Assembly: GCA_019239425.1 (NCBI GenBank)
Contig: JAFAZX010000016.1
Location: 27,231 to 91,230, forward strand
Direction: 5' to 3'
Origin: Acidobacteriota bacterium
GTDB lineage: Bacteria; Acidobacteriota; Blastocatellia; Pyrinomonadales; Pyrinomonadaceae
DNA length: 64,000 nt
Below are positions 21,340 to 30,056 of the stretch, piece after piece. The position numbers were made by a program, and so were the translations under genes. Under the pieces are notes generated by a model. The model did no database searches. It was not told the origin of the DNA and saw only the letters and a program-made list of their open reading frames with translations. Each line of letters opens with the position of its first letter. Position 1 is the stretch's first letter.

Positions 21340-22863
21340 TCAGGCCGGCAGGCGCAGACGCGCCGCGCAGCCCGGCCCGCCCTTCCGGTTCTCGAGCATG
21401 AGGGTGCCGCCGTGCGCCTCCGCGATCTGGCGCGAGAGCACGAGCCCTATCCCCGACCCGCCCGGCTTCGTCGTGAAGAAGGGCACGAAGAGGTTCGAAG
21501 TGTTCGCCAAACCCAGCCCCTCGTCCTCGACGCAAATCTCCACGTTCCCGTTCGCGGCGGCGCGCCAGCCGACGCGCACCCCGCCGCCCGTCACCAGAGA
21601 CGCGTCGGCCGCGTTGCGCACGAGGTTGATGAGGAGCTGTTCGAGCTGGTCTGCGTCGGCGCGCACGGTCAGCTCCGGCCCCGGGATGACGGAGACGCGC
21701 ACACGCGTCTCGAGCCCCGCCACGCGCCGCACGAGCTGACCGAGCTCGACGAGGGCGAGCTTCGGCGGCGGCAGGCGCGCGAGGCGCGCGTACGACTCCA
21801 TGAACCGGCTTAAACTCTCCGCGCGCGCCGAGACCACGTCGAGGCCGCTGCGCACGTCCTCGCGCCAGTCCTCGGGCAGGGGGTCGCGCGCGAGCAGCGA
21901 GGAGACGCTGCCGGCGATGGACTTGATGGGAGCGAGCGAGTTGTTCAGCTCGTGGCCGAGGACGCGCACGATGCGCTGCCACGCCTTCAACTCCTCTTCG
22001 CGCAGGGGCCGGCTCAGGTCGCCGATGACGAGGAGCTGGTGCGGCACGCCGCGCTCGCGGAAGGTGCTGCGGCGCATGCCCCAGCGGCGCACCTGCCCGC
22101 CGTCGCCGGGGAAGGCTTTCGTGAGCGTCCGCGTCTCGTTGTTCTCGCGCACGCGCAGCACGTCGGCCAGCCCCAGCTCTTCCGCCGTGCGGCCGTAGGC
22201 GCGCTCCTCGGGCCTTGAGAGCAGGCGCTCGCCCGCGCGGTTGACGAGGCGCAGGCGGCGTTCGGGGTCGAAGGCGAAGACGGCCACGTCGATCTCGGCC
22301 ATGACCGTCCGCAGGAGCGCCGTCGCTTCGAGCGCGCCGATGCGCTGCTCGCGCATGGTCTCGCCGAGCGCGTTGATCTCGCGGATGACCTCGCTCAGCG
22401 CGTCCTGCCCGCGCCCGCCGCGCGCCCGGAAACTGTAGTCGCCCTCGCGCAAGGCGGCGAGCAGGTTCGAGACCGTCTGCAGCGGCCGCACCACGCGGCC
22501 CTGCACCGCGAACGAGAAGCCGAGCCAGAAGCAGACGACCAGCGCGCCCAGCGTCCACACGACCTTCGGCGTGTAGCCGCCGACCCACAGAAGCACGAGC
22601 GACACGACCACGCCCGGCGCGCCCGCGGCCAGGGCCATCAGGAGCACGCGCCGCTCGTGCGCCATCGGCTCGCGCCGCCCCTTGTGGCCCTCCTCCAGGT
22701 GGCCCGCGTGTGCGGCGGAGGTGTCGGGCCGCACGTTGGGAGGAGTCGCGGGCGCGTGCGCCTCGACGCGCGCGGGCGCAGAGGCGGAGTTCACAGGGCG
22801 CGGCCCCGCCGCACTGACGCCCGCGGCCCCCGACAGACCCGAGACCTGCTCCTCAGACTTCAT
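21340..22863 (-). CDS. NtrY-like membrane histidine kinase
   Basis: The 508-residue protein has an unusual Pro/Ala-rich N-terminal extension (1-68), two membrane helices (about 73-95 and 102-120), HAMP (121-173) and PAS (176-290) domains. HisKA follows, with H304 in VLGHELNNSLAPIKS, the NtrY/NtrB-type H-box, then HATPase with INLVRNAADAS, VEDEGLGL and FFTTKPGGSGIGL. Kinases with this H-box normally pair with NtrC-family regulators, and one is encoded at 26034-27398. The gene runs toward the ABC ATPase, 229 bp upstream of it. ATG 22863 follows a GTG at 22866. A later start near residue 68 (MAHERR) cannot be excluded. Confidence 0.9.
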   Translation of the reverse strand: MKSEEQVSGLSGAAGVSAAGPRPVNSASAPARVEAHAPATPPNVRPDTSAAHAGHLEEGHKGRREPMAHERRVLLMALAAGAPGVVVSLVLLWVGGYTPKVVWTLGALVVCFWLGFSFAVQGRVVRPLQTVSNLLAALREGDYSFRARGGRGQDALSEVIREINALGETMREQRIGALEATALLRTVMAEIDVAVFAFDPERRLRLVNRAGERLLSRPEERAYGRTAEELGLADVLRVRENNETRTLTKAFPGDGGQVRRWGMRRSTFRERGVPHQLLVIGDLSRPLREEELKAWQRIVRVLGHELNNSLAPIKSIAGSVSSLLARDPLPEDWREDVRSGLDVVSARAESLSRFMESYARLARLPPPKLALVELGQLVRRVAGLETRVRVSVIPGPELTVRADADQLEQLLINLVRNAADASLVTGGGVRVGWRAAANGNVEICVEDEGLGLANTSNLFVPFFTTKPGGSGIGLVLSRQIAEAHGGTLMLENRKGGPGCAARLRLPA

Positions 22864-22903
22864 CACCCAAATTGTAGACTAGGTTTCCGCGCCCGACGAA
22901 CCC

Positions 22904-22909
22904 TATAAT
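22904..22909 (+). promoter_or_regulatory. Perfect -10 hexamer upstream of the channel gene
   Basis: TATAAT occurs 127 bp before the ATG at 23036. No good -35 element is present at 16-18 bp upstream. It suggests a long 5' leader that contains the hairpin at 22923-22945. Confidence 0.4.
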
Positions 22910-22922
22910 CCGGGCAGAGAAC

Positions 22923-22945
22923 GGGCCGCCTCGCCCAGGCGGCCC
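22923..22945 (+). other. 5'-leader hairpin of the channel gene
   Basis: GGGCCGCCT and AGGCGGCCC form a perfect 9-bp stem with a 5-nt loop, 91 bp upstream of the channel start codon. No T-run follows, so it could be a leader structure rather than a terminator. Confidence 0.55.
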
Positions 22946-23035
22946 GCGCCCTCAGGAAGTCTTACGAAACGGCGCCCGCGGAAACGCTCTTCGCCCTGCC
23001 TTCGCGGCGCGCCTCAAACGGAAACAGACCACAGA

Positions 23036-24952
23036 ATGACACAAGCCACTCTCTCCCAGCGCCTGCGTTACGCCTTCGACCGGAGTCTCTCGCGCGGCAC
23101 GGCCTCGCTCATCGGCTGGCTCGCACTCGGCTCATTCATCATCGTCATCACGGCGACCGCCGTCCTCCTGCTGACGGGCGTCGGCCCCGAAGCGGCCGAG
23201 GGCCAGGAGCCGCAGGCGTTCAGCTTCGCTGAGGCTTTCTGGCAGAGCCTCATGCGCTCCATCGACCCAGGCACCGTGGCGGGCGACACGGGCTGGGGCT
23301 ACCGCGTCCTGATGTTCGCCGTGACCGTCGGCGGCATCTTCATCGTCAGCCTGCTCATCAGCATCCTTTCGAGCGGCCTGCAGGGCCGGCTCGAAGAGCT
23401 GCGCAAGGGGCGCTCGTTCGTCGTCGAGGAGGGGCACACGCTCATCCTCGGCTGGTCTTCGCGCGCCTTCCTCATCATCCGGGAACTGGTCATCGCCAAC
23501 GAGAACCAGAAGCGGCCCCGCGTCGTCGTCCTCGCCGACCGCGACAAGATCGAGATGGAGCAGGAGATTCGCGGCAAGGTCGGAGACACGAAGAACACGC
23601 GCGTCGTCTGCCGCTCGGGCAACCCCATCGACCTCGTTGACCTTGAGATCGTCAACCCGCACGCCGCCAAGTCCATCATCATCCTCTCGCCCGACGACAG
23701 CCGGGACGCCGACGCGCAGGTCATCAAGATGATCCTCGCCATCACCAACAACCCGCAGCGGCGCGAGCGGCCCTACCACGTCGTCGCCGAAATCCGCGAC
23801 GAAAAGAACATGGAGGTGGCCCGCATCGTCGGCGAGGACGAGGCGAAGCTCGTCCTCTCGAGCGACATCATCGCGCGCATCACCGTGCAGACCAGCCTGC
23901 AGGTCGGACTCTCCATCGTCTACACGGAGCTGCTCGACTACGGCGGCGACGAGATTTACATGCAGGAGGAGCCGCGGCTCGTCGGGCGCACGTACGGCGA
24001 GGCCCTGCTCTCCTACGAGAGCTGCTCGCCGATGGGCCTGCGGCCCGCCGCGGGCGGCGTGCGCGTCAACCCGCCGATGGAGACCGTCATCCGGGAGGGC
24101 GACAGAATCATCGCCATCGCCGAGGACGACGACAAGGTCGTCTACACGGGGACGCCCGAAGGCGCCGTGGACGAGAGCGCCATCGCGCAGGGCGGGGAGG
24201 ACGAGCGCGAGCCCGAGCGCGTCCTCATCCTCGGCTGGAACAGGCGCGGCCGCACCATCGTCCGCGAGCTGGACAACTACGTCCCCGCGGGCTCCTTCCT
24301 CAAGGTCGTCGCCGACACGCCGCGCGAGGAGACCCGGCTCGACGAGGTGGCCGCGGGCCTGCAACGTCTCGCGTGCGAGTTCGAGCAGGGCGATACGACC
24401 GACCGGCAGGTGCTCGACCGACTCGACCTGACCTCCTTCAAGCACATCATCCTGCTCTGCTACGCCGACCGGCTCGACGCGCAGGCGGCCGACGCCAAGA
24501 CGATGATCACGCTCCTGCACCTGCGCGACATCGAGCGGAAGAAGGGCGAGTCCTACAGCGTCGTCAGCGAGATGGTGGACGTGCGCAACCGCGCGCTGGC
24601 GGCCGTCGCCAAGGCCGACGACTTCATCGTGAGCGACGAGCTGACGGGACTCCTCCTGACGCAGGTCTCCGAGAACGGCGAGCTGCTCGAAGTCTTTCAA
24701 GACCTCTTCCGGTCGGAGGGGTCGGAGATATACCTGAAGCCGGCGCGGGACTACGTCGTGGCGGGGCGCGCGGTCAACTTCTACACGGTCGCGGAGGCCG
24801 CGCGCCGCCGCGGGCAGACGGCCATCGGTTACCGCCTGGAGCGCCACGCGCAAGACTCCTCACGCGCCTACGGCGTCCGCGTCAACCCGCCCAAGTCCGA
24901 GCCGGTCACCTTCCAACCCGAAGACAAGGTCATCGTCCTCGCGGAAGATTAG
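23036..24952 (+). CDS. CASTOR/POLLUX-type ion channel with RCK/TrkA-N domains
   Basis: The 638-residue protein has one helix near 22-48 (LALGSFIIVITATAVLLLTG), a pore-like segment (FWQSLMRSIDPGTVAGD, about 68-84) and a second helix near 92-115 (VTVGGIFIVSLLISILSS). Next comes the linker LEELRKGRSFVVEEGHTLIL, typical of bacterial CASTOR/POLLUX relatives. Two Rossmann/RCK units follow: LILGWSSRAFLIIREL near 138 and VLILGWNRRGRTIVREL near 398. Plant homologues are nuclear cation channels, and bacterial ones are often labelled TrkA-like potassium proteins. The ion is unknown. It is divergent from the NtrY-like kinase and ends next to a heptamer hairpin. Confidence 0.87.
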   Translation: MTQATLSQRLRYAFDRSLSRGTASLIGWLALGSFIIVITATAVLLLTGVGPEAAEGQEPQAFSFAEAFWQSLMRSIDPGTVAGDTGWGYRVLMFAVTVGGIFIVSLLISILSSGLQGRLEELRKGRSFVVEEGHTLILGWSSRAFLIIRELVIANENQKRPRVVVLADRDKIEMEQEIRGKVGDTKNTRVVCRSGNPIDLVDLEIVNPHAAKSIIILSPDDSRDADAQVIKMILAITNNPQRRERPYHVVAEIRDEKNMEVARIVGEDEAKLVLSSDIIARITVQTSLQVGLSIVYTELLDYGGDEIYMQEEPRLVGRTYGEALLSYESCSPMGLRPAAGGVRVNPPMETVIREGDRIIAIAEDDDKVVYTGTPEGAVDESAIAQGGEDEREPERVLILGWNRRGRTIVRELDNYVPAGSFLKVVADTPREETRLDEVAAGLQRLACEFEQGDTTDRQVLDRLDLTSFKHIILLCYADRLDAQAADAKTMITLLHLRDIERKKGESYSVVSEMVDVRNRALAAVAKADDFIVSDELTGLLLTQVSENGELLEVFQDLFRSEGSEIYLKPARDYVVAGRAVNFYTVAEAARRRGQTAIGYRLERHAQDSSRAYGVRVNPPKSEPVTFQPEDKVIVLAED

Positions 24953-24957
24953 CGGGC

Positions 24958-25022
24958 AGTAGACAGACGGCAGCAGACAGTTAAAAAACATTCTTCTAAC
25001 TGCCTGCTGCCGTCTGCCTGCT
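24958..25022. repeat. GCAGACA heptamer hairpin between convergent genes
   Basis: Arms at about 24958-24983 and 24996-25022 contain AGACAGACGGCAGCAG units and pair with a few mismatches around a short AT-rich loop. The plus-strand channel gene stops 6 bp before it and the minus-strand gene's TAG stop touches the far arm. Confidence 0.88.
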
Positions 25023-25938
25023 ATTCAACGCCCGCGGGCTTTTGGGCGAGCAGCTCGGCGAGTTCGGGGTACTGTTGCGCGCCCTGTTGAAGCGCGCCGT
25101 AGGCCGTCCAGGAATTCTCCTCGGGCTCGATGAGATGCGCGACGGAGTCGAGGTCGATGACCAAGACCTGCCCGTCCGTGCGCAGCGCCCACACACACCA
25201 CTCCGTGGCGTTGAGCGGTAGCGCGTCGTGCTCCTTGCAGAGCCGCAAGACCCAGTTCCCGACCCCTTCCGTGTTCAGCTCTTCGATCCGACGTTTGATG
25301 AGCGCGGCCAACTCGGGCGAGACGGGGAACGGGTTGAGGTTTGGGAGCGGCGTCGGCGCGGGCCGCGGCGTGTACTCTACCGCGGGCGGGGCCGGAGGCT
25401 TAACGGGAGGCGCGGGAGGCTTCGGCTCGTATACGACATCGACGCGCGAGCCGGGCCAGCCGTGATAGACGACCTCGTCGGGGCCGTAATCCATCTCATA
25501 CATCTGCGGCCCCCAGGGGCCGCGCCCGACGATGCGCAGCCGCTCGCCCGGCTCAAGGATATTGCTGATCCCCCAAGGCTCAAGCCGGACTATGAGCGGC
25601 CTCTCGCCCTCGCTGCGCACGGGGACTTTTATCTCGCGCTCGCCCGGCTCGCGCAGCGTCCAGCCGTTTCCGAAGTCGAGCGCGTCACCCTGCTCGACGG
25701 CCCTCAACTCACTCCCGACCGCCCAGGGGAAGTACACGGGGCTGTAGACTCTCTCGGCCCGAAAGACGAGGACGTTTCCGTCGCGCCACCATGTTCCGCC
25801 CGCGCCGCCGGAGAGGCTCGCGTTGGTGTAGTCCGTCCACCCCTCCGAGTAGCTGAACCGCCCATCCTCCTCAAGCTCCAACGCGGAAGAGACGTTCCAG
25901 CCGTCGGGCGAGCTGCCGTAATAATCGTAAGTCTTCAT
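25021..25938 (-). CDS. Hypothetical protein with Pro-rich linker
   Basis: The 305-residue protein is acidic and soluble. An N-terminal region rich in Trp, Tyr and Gly (1-100; YYGSSPDGWNVSSALELEED, GGTWWRDGNVLVFRAERVY) looks beta-rich. A middle part (100-170) contains GISNILEPGERLRIVGRG. A proline-rich linker (about 175-205; PPAPPVKPPAPP) leads to a helical C-terminal domain (210-305) with NWVLRLCKEHDALPLNATEW and DLDSVAHLIEPEENSW. No signal peptide and no family recognised. It lies between the channel gene and the NtrC gene, in the same direction as the latter, with a 31-bp palindrome between them. Confidence 0.65.
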   Translation of the reverse strand: MKTYDYYGSSPDGWNVSSALELEEDGRFSYSEGWTDYTNASLSGGAGGTWWRDGNVLVFRAERVYSPVYFPWAVGSELRAVEQGDALDFGNGWTLREPGEREIKVPVRSEGERPLIVRLEPWGISNILEPGERLRIVGRGPWGPQMYEMDYGPDEVVYHGWPGSRVDVVYEPKPPAPPVKPPAPPAVEYTPRPAPTPLPNLNPFPVSPELAALIKRRIEELNTEGVGNWVLRLCKEHDALPLNATEWCVWALRTDGQVLVIDLDSVAHLIEPEENSWTAYGALQQGAQQYPELAELLAQKPAGVE

Positions 25939-25947
25939 GGCTTACGC

Positions 25948-26027
25948 CCGTGAGCCGTGAACCGCAAACCGTGACAAGTGAAGACCGGTTCTTCCTCTTG
26001 TCACGGTTTGCGGTTCACGGCTCACGG
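25948..26027. repeat. GTGAACC/GTGAGCC heptamer hairpin, perfect 31-bp arms
   Basis: Arms 25948-25978 and 25997-26027 are perfectly complementary with an 18-nt loop. The left arm runs in 7-nt steps: GTGAGCC, GTGAACC, GCAAACC, GTGACAA. It lies between the NtrC-like gene and the downstream hypothetical gene. Confidence 0.95.
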
Positions 26028-26033
26028 CTCTTC

Positions 26034-27398
26034 TCAGATTTCGTACTTCTGCATCCGGCGGTAGAGGGCGCTGCGGCTGAGGCCGAGGGCTTCGGCGGCC
26101 TGGCTGACGTTGCCGCCGAAGCGGCGCAGGGCCTTCTGGATGAGGAGGCGCTCGACCTCTTCGAGGCTCATCTCTTCGAGGCGGCGCTCGCCGCCCCCGC
26201 CCGCGGCCTGGAGCCCGAGGTCGAGCGGCTTCACGTCCTCCGCGCGCGCGAGCAGCACCGCGCGCTGGACGACGTGGTCGAGTTCCCGCACGTTGCCGGG
26301 CCACGCGTACGAACGCATGCCGTCGAGCGCCGCCGGCTCGAAGCCGCGCAGGGGTTTGCGGTAGCGCTGCGCGTGTATGCGGAGGAAGTGCTCGGCGAGC
26401 GCGGGGATGTCTTCGGGGCGCTCGCGCAGGGGGGGCAGGTGTATCTCGACCGTGTTGAGGCGGAAGAAGAGGTCTTGGCGGAAGCGGCCCGTGGCGGCCT
26501 CGTCCTTGAGGTTCGCGTTCGTCGCCGAGAGCACGCGCACGTCCACGCGCCGCGTCTGCGAGGAGCCGACGCGCTCGAACTCGCCGGTCTCGAGCACGCG
26601 CAGGAGTTTGGGCTGGAGGTTGACGGGGACGTTGGCGATCTCGTCTAGGAAGAGCGTGCTGCCGTCGGCCAGCTCGAAGCGCCCCACCCGGTCGGTCTTC
26701 GCGTCCGTGTAGGCGCCGCGGACGTGTCCGAACAGCTCCGACTCGAAGGTGCCTTCGGCGAGCGCGCCCGCGTTGACGGCGACCATCGGCTTCGAGGCGC
26801 GCGCGCTCAGGGCGTGGAGCGTGCGCGCGACGACCTCCTTGCCCGTGCCGTTCTCGCCGGTGATGAGGACGTTGGCGTCCGAGGGGCCGACGTGGCGTAT
26901 CAGTTCGAGGACGGGCTGCATCGCCTCGGACTCGGCGATGAGCAAAGGCTTCGCGCCGTTGCCGCCGTCCTCGCGCAGCATCTTGTTCTCGGCTTCGAGC
27001 CGCTCGCCCTTGCGCAGGGCGCGCGCCAGTTCCGTGTGCGTGCGCAGGATCGTGAGCAGCCGCGCGTTGTCCCAGGGCTTCTGCACGAAGTCGCGCGCGC
27101 CGCGCTGCATCGCCTCGACGGCCAGCTCGACGCTGCCCCACGCGGTCATGACGACGACGGGGAGCGTCGGGTCGAGTTCTCGTAAACGTGCTAACAGGTC
27201 TAGACCTTCCTGTCCGCTCGTCGTGTCGCGCGTGTAGTTGAGGTCGATGAGCGCCACGTCGAACGACTGGCGCGCGAGCGCCTCGGCCGCGTCCGCGGGC
27301 GACGCGACGGCGCGCGTCTCGAAACCCTCGCCCTTCAACAGGAGGCGCAAAGCCTCGATCACCGCCGGCTGGTCATCTGCGATAAGTACGCGGGGCAT
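26034..27398 (-). CDS. NtrC-family sigma-54-dependent response regulator
   Basis: The 454-residue protein has a receiver with D52 (VALIDLNY) and K107. The AAA+ domain has Walker A GENGTGKE (181-188), Walker B GSTLFLDEI (246-254) and FRQDLFFRLN. A Fis-type helix-turn-helix closes it (GNVSQAAEALGLSRSALYRR). The sigma-54 contact loop, normally GAFTGA, reads GAYTDA (228-233), so the glycine at position 5 is aspartate. It probably pairs with the NtrY-like kinase at 21340-22863, although the channel and hypothetical genes separate them. It lies directly downstream of the ADOP array in the same direction. Confidence 0.93.
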   Translation of the reverse strand: MPRVLIADDQPAVIEALRLLLKGEGFETRAVASPADAAEALARQSFDVALIDLNYTRDTTSGQEGLDLLARLRELDPTLPVVVMTAWGSVELAVEAMQRGARDFVQKPWDNARLLTILRTHTELARALRKGERLEAENKMLREDGGNGAKPLLIAESEAMQPVLELIRHVGPSDANVLITGENGTGKEVVARTLHALSARASKPMVAVNAGALAEGTFESELFGHVRGAYTDAKTDRVGRFELADGSTLFLDEIANVPVNLQPKLLRVLETGEFERVGSSQTRRVDVRVLSATNANLKDEAATGRFRQDLFFRLNTVEIHLPPLRERPEDIPALAEHFLRIHAQRYRKPLRGFEPAALDGMRSYAWPGNVRELDHVVQRAVLLARAEDVKPLDLGLQAAGGGGERRLEEMSLEEVERLLIQKALRRFGGNVSQAAEALGLSRSALYRRMQKYEI

Positions 27399-27414
27399 AA
27401 GTTTGAGTAGTCGG

Positions 27415-27544
27415 TAGACAGTAGACAGCAGTCAATAATCGAAGGGGGCCGGGATGCCGAAAACTATCTCACCCGAATGCCGGCAGCGCAAGAACCGAAG
27501 GCGCGCGGCGGGCGGAGACCTACTGACTACTGTCTACTGTCTAC
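27415..27544. repeat. GTAGACA heptamer inverted repeat
   Basis: The left arm, about 27415-27434, and the right arm, about 27524-27544, pair through GTAGACA units with one mismatch, flanking about 90 bp of unrelated sequence. It fills most of the gap between the last ADOP gene and the NtrC-like gene. Confidence 0.85.
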
Positions 27545-27549
27545 TCCCT

Positions 27550-29961
27550 TCATTCATATCGAAGCGCGACTATCGGGTCGACCTTCGTCGCGCGCCGCGC
27601 GGGGACGAGACAGGCCAGGAGCGCGACCGCCGTGAGCAGCAGCGAGACGAAGGCAAAGACCGTCGCGTCGGTCGCGGAGACTTCGTAGAGCAGGCTCGCG
27701 AGCACGCGCGTCAGGGCGAAGGCCGCTGCGAGTCCGGCCAGCACCCCGCCGAGCGCGAGCGCCATCCCCTGCCGGACGACCATGCGGATGACGTCCCCGC
27801 CGCGCGCGCCGAGCGCAATGCGGATGCCGATCTCGTGCGTCCGCTGCGTCACCGTGTAGGACATCACGCCGTAGACGCCGACCGCCGCGAGCAGCAGCGC
27901 CACGCAGGCGAAGGCCGTCAGGAGCTGCGCGTAGAAGCGCGGCTGCGCGACCTGCTCCGAAAGCAGTTGCTCCATCGTCCTCACGCCCGCGGCCGCGCGC
28001 GCCGCGTCCACCTCGCGCACCGCCCTCTGCGCCGCGGGCGCGAGCGCGGTCGGATCGCCCTCGGTGCGCACGATGAAGGAGGACGAGAGCCACGGGCGCT
28101 GCAGGTAGCAGTCGTAAATCTGTATGCCGGTCGGCTGCCCGACCGACTGCTTCGTGTCGGCGACGACGCCGACGACCTCGAGCGCAATGCGCCGCTCCAT
28201 GTAGTCAATCGTGAGGCGCTTCCCCAAAGGGTCTTCGCCGGGGAAGACGCGCCGCGCCATCGTCTCGTTGATGAGCGCGACCGCGGGCGCGCCATCGGCG
28301 TCGCGCTCCGTGAAGCCGCGGCCGCGCAACAAGGGGATGCGCATCACCTCGAAGTAGTTGGGGCTGACCGCGAGGTAGTCGGCCTGCGGCTCCTCGCCGG
28401 CGCGCGCGGGCCTTCCCTCGACGCCGAAGGAGAAGTTGAGCACCCAGTCGAGCGGGAGGCTCGAAGCGAGGGCCGCGCCGCGCGCGCCGGGGAGCGCCGC
28501 GAGCCTCTCCTGCATCTTCCCGAAGTACTCGGCGCGCTGCGCGTTCTGCCCGTAGAGCTGCGGCGGCGCGCCGACGGTCAGCGTGAGGAGGTTGCGCGGC
28601 TCAAAGCCCAGCTCGGTCTGTTGCAGGCGGATGAAGCTGCGCAGCAGGAGGCCCGCGCCGACGAGCAGCACCAGGGTCACCGCGATCTCCGCGACGACCA
28701 GGAGTCCGCGCGCGCGGCGGACGCGCGCCTCCGAGGACGCGCCCCGCCCCGTCTCTTTGAGCGCGAGGTTGAGGTCGGGCTTCGAGACCTTCAGGCCGGG
28801 CAGCAGGCCGACGAGCACCCCCGCCGACAGCGAGACGAACGCCGTGAACGCCAGCACCCAGCCGTCCACGCGCGCCTCGTCGAGCCGCGCGAAGCGCAAC
28901 TCTTCGGGCACGAGCGCGAGCAGGCCGTCGACGCCCCACAGCGCCAGCACCACGCCCAACGCCCCGCCCGCGACCGTGAGCAACACGCTCTCGGCGAGCA
29001 GTTGCCGCACGACGCGCCAGCGCGTCGCGCCGAGCGCCGCGCGCACGGCCATCTCTTTGTAGCGCGCCGTCGAGCGCGCGAGCAGGAGGTTCGTCACGTT
29101 CGCGCACGCGATGAGCAGCACGAACCCGACCGCGCCGAAGAGGACGAGCAGGGCGGTGCGCGCCTGCGACCCGACCAGCGTCTCGCGCAGGGGGATGAGG
29201 CGCACGCCCCAGTCGCCGTTCGAGTCCGGGTAGGCTTCGGCGAGCCGCGCGGCGACGCCGCCCAACTCACCTTGCGCCTGCTCGCGCGTCAGGCCCGACT
29301 TCAGGCGGCCGACGACCGCGAAGTAGCGGCTCGTGCGCTGCCTCAGCTCGCCGGACTTGCTCGGGAGCGGCGTCCAGACTTCGGCGTAGGCCGGATACCT
29401 GAACCGCTCCGGCATGACGCCGACGACCGTCGCGCTCCCGCCGCCGACGAGCGGCAACTGCTTTCCGATCACGCCCGGGTCGCCGCCGAAGCGGCGTTGC
29501 CAGAGTCTGTGACTCAGAAGGACGGGGCGCACTCCCGCGTCAACGAACTCTTCGGGCGCGAGCACGCGGCCGAGCGCGGGCGCCACGCCGAGCAAGCCGA
29601 AGAAGTCTTCGGAGACGCGCACGCCCGAGAGCTGTTCGGGCAGGCCGCCCGTGTCGAGCGTGAGGCCGCCGCCGGTGTAGGCCGCGAGCCCGTCGAAGGC
29701 TCGGCTCTGCGCGCGCCAGTCCATGAAGTCGGCGGGCGCGACGCCGCGCACCTCGGCCGCGCCGCCGCGCCTGTTCTCCGCCGCGGCGACGACCAGACGC
29801 TCCGGGGCGGGGAACGGCAGGGGCCGCACGAGCGCCGCGTAGACGACGCTGAAGACCGCCGTGTTGATGCCGATGCTCAACCCCAACGTCAGCACCGCGA
29901 CCAGCGTCAGCCCCGGCCGCTTCGAAAGAGTCCTCAGCCCGTAGCGCAAGTCTTGAAGCAT
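27550..29961 (-). CDS. ADOP-family permease 1 (last in array), 803 aa
   Basis: ADOP proteins join two MacB-like halves in one chain. The parts are an N-terminal helix, a periplasmic MacB_PCD domain, three FtsX helices (about 265-400), a short linker, and then the same set again ending in three FtsX helices (about 675-800). No ATPase domain is present, so an external ABC ATPase is needed. Here the N-terminus is MLQDLRYGLRTLSKRPG, the first coupling motif is [15 protein letters not shown] (about 300) and the second HEIGIRIALGARGGDV (about 708). The second periplasmic domain has [12 protein letters not shown], and the end is VDPIVALRYE. ATG 29961 follows the SD leader; upstream in-frame starts only translate leader and repeat. 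Substrate unknown. Confidence 0.93.
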   Translation of the reverse strand: MLQDLRYGLRTLSKRPGLTLVAVLTLGLSIGINTAVFSVVYAALVRPLPFPAPERLVVAAAENRRGGAAEVRGVAPADFMDWRAQSRAFDGLAAYTGGGLTLDTGGLPEQLSGVRVSEDFFGLLGVAPALGRVLAPEEFVDAGVRPVLLSHRLWQRRFGGDPGVIGKQLPLVGGGSATVVGVMPERFRYPAYAEVWTPLPSKSGELRQRTSRYFAVVGRLKSGLTREQAQGELGGVAARLAEAYPDSNGDWGVRLIPLRETLVGSQARTALLVLFGAVGFVLLIACANVTNLLLARSTARYKEMAVRAALGATRWRVVRQLLAESVLLTVAGGALGVVLALWGVDGLLALVPEELRFARLDEARVDGWVLAFTAFVSLSAGVLVGLLPGLKVSKPDLNLALKETGRGASSEARVRRARGLLVVAEIAVTLVLLVGAGLLLRSFIRLQQTELGFEPRNLLTLTVGAPPQLYGQNAQRAEYFGKMQERLAALPGARGAALASSLPLDWVLNFSFGVEGRPARAGEEPQADYLAVSPNYFEVMRIPLLRGRGFTERDADGAPAVALINETMARRVFPGEDPLGKRLTIDYMERRIALEVVGVVADTKQSVGQPTGIQIYDCYLQRPWLSSSFIVRTEGDPTALAPAAQRAVREVDAARAAAGVRTMEQLLSEQVAQPRFYAQLLTAFACVALLLAAVGVYGVMSYTVTQRTHEIGIRIALGARGGDVIRMVVRQGMALALGGVLAGLAAAFALTRVLASLLYEVSATDATVFAFVSLLLTAVALLACLVPARRATKVDPIVALRYE

Positions 29962-29963
29962 AT

Positions 29964-29978
29964 GCTCACTCCGTTCGC
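29964..29978 (-). promoter_or_regulatory. Conserved SD leader, ADOP 1
   Basis: The 15-mer GCGAACGGAGTGAGC ends 2 nt before the ATG. Its GGAG is the Shine-Dalgarno site. One of seven identical copies, each adjacent to a heptamer hairpin. Confidence 0.8.
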
Positions 29979-29980
29979 AG

Positions 29981-30056
29981 GTGATAAGTGATGAGTGATA
30001 GGTGATAAGAAAGAACGTCGGGCCGTGTCTTCCTCTTATCACTTATCACTTATCAC
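29981..30056. repeat. GTGATAA heptamer hairpin, ADOP 2/1
   Basis: Left arm 29981-30010 and right arm about 30035-30056, units GTGATAA, GTGATGA, GTGATAG. The ADOP 2 stop TGA (30053-30055) is the first stop of the right arm. Confidence 0.93.

Noticed and set aside
27454..29991. An open frame of more than 800 codons on the plus strand opposite ADOP 1, and similar ones opposite most ADOP genes (for example 46066-49026)
   Set aside because: They are antisense shadows of high-GC codon usage. The products are rich in Arg, Ala, Glu and Pro without domains, and they cross gene boundaries and palindromes.
29962..30042. N-terminal extension of ADOP 1 (and of ADOP 4 up to 37688)
   Set aside because: The extension translates the heptamer hairpin and the SD leader (CERSEH comes from the leader). 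The family-typical start MLQDLR has the Shine-Dalgarno site at the right distance.
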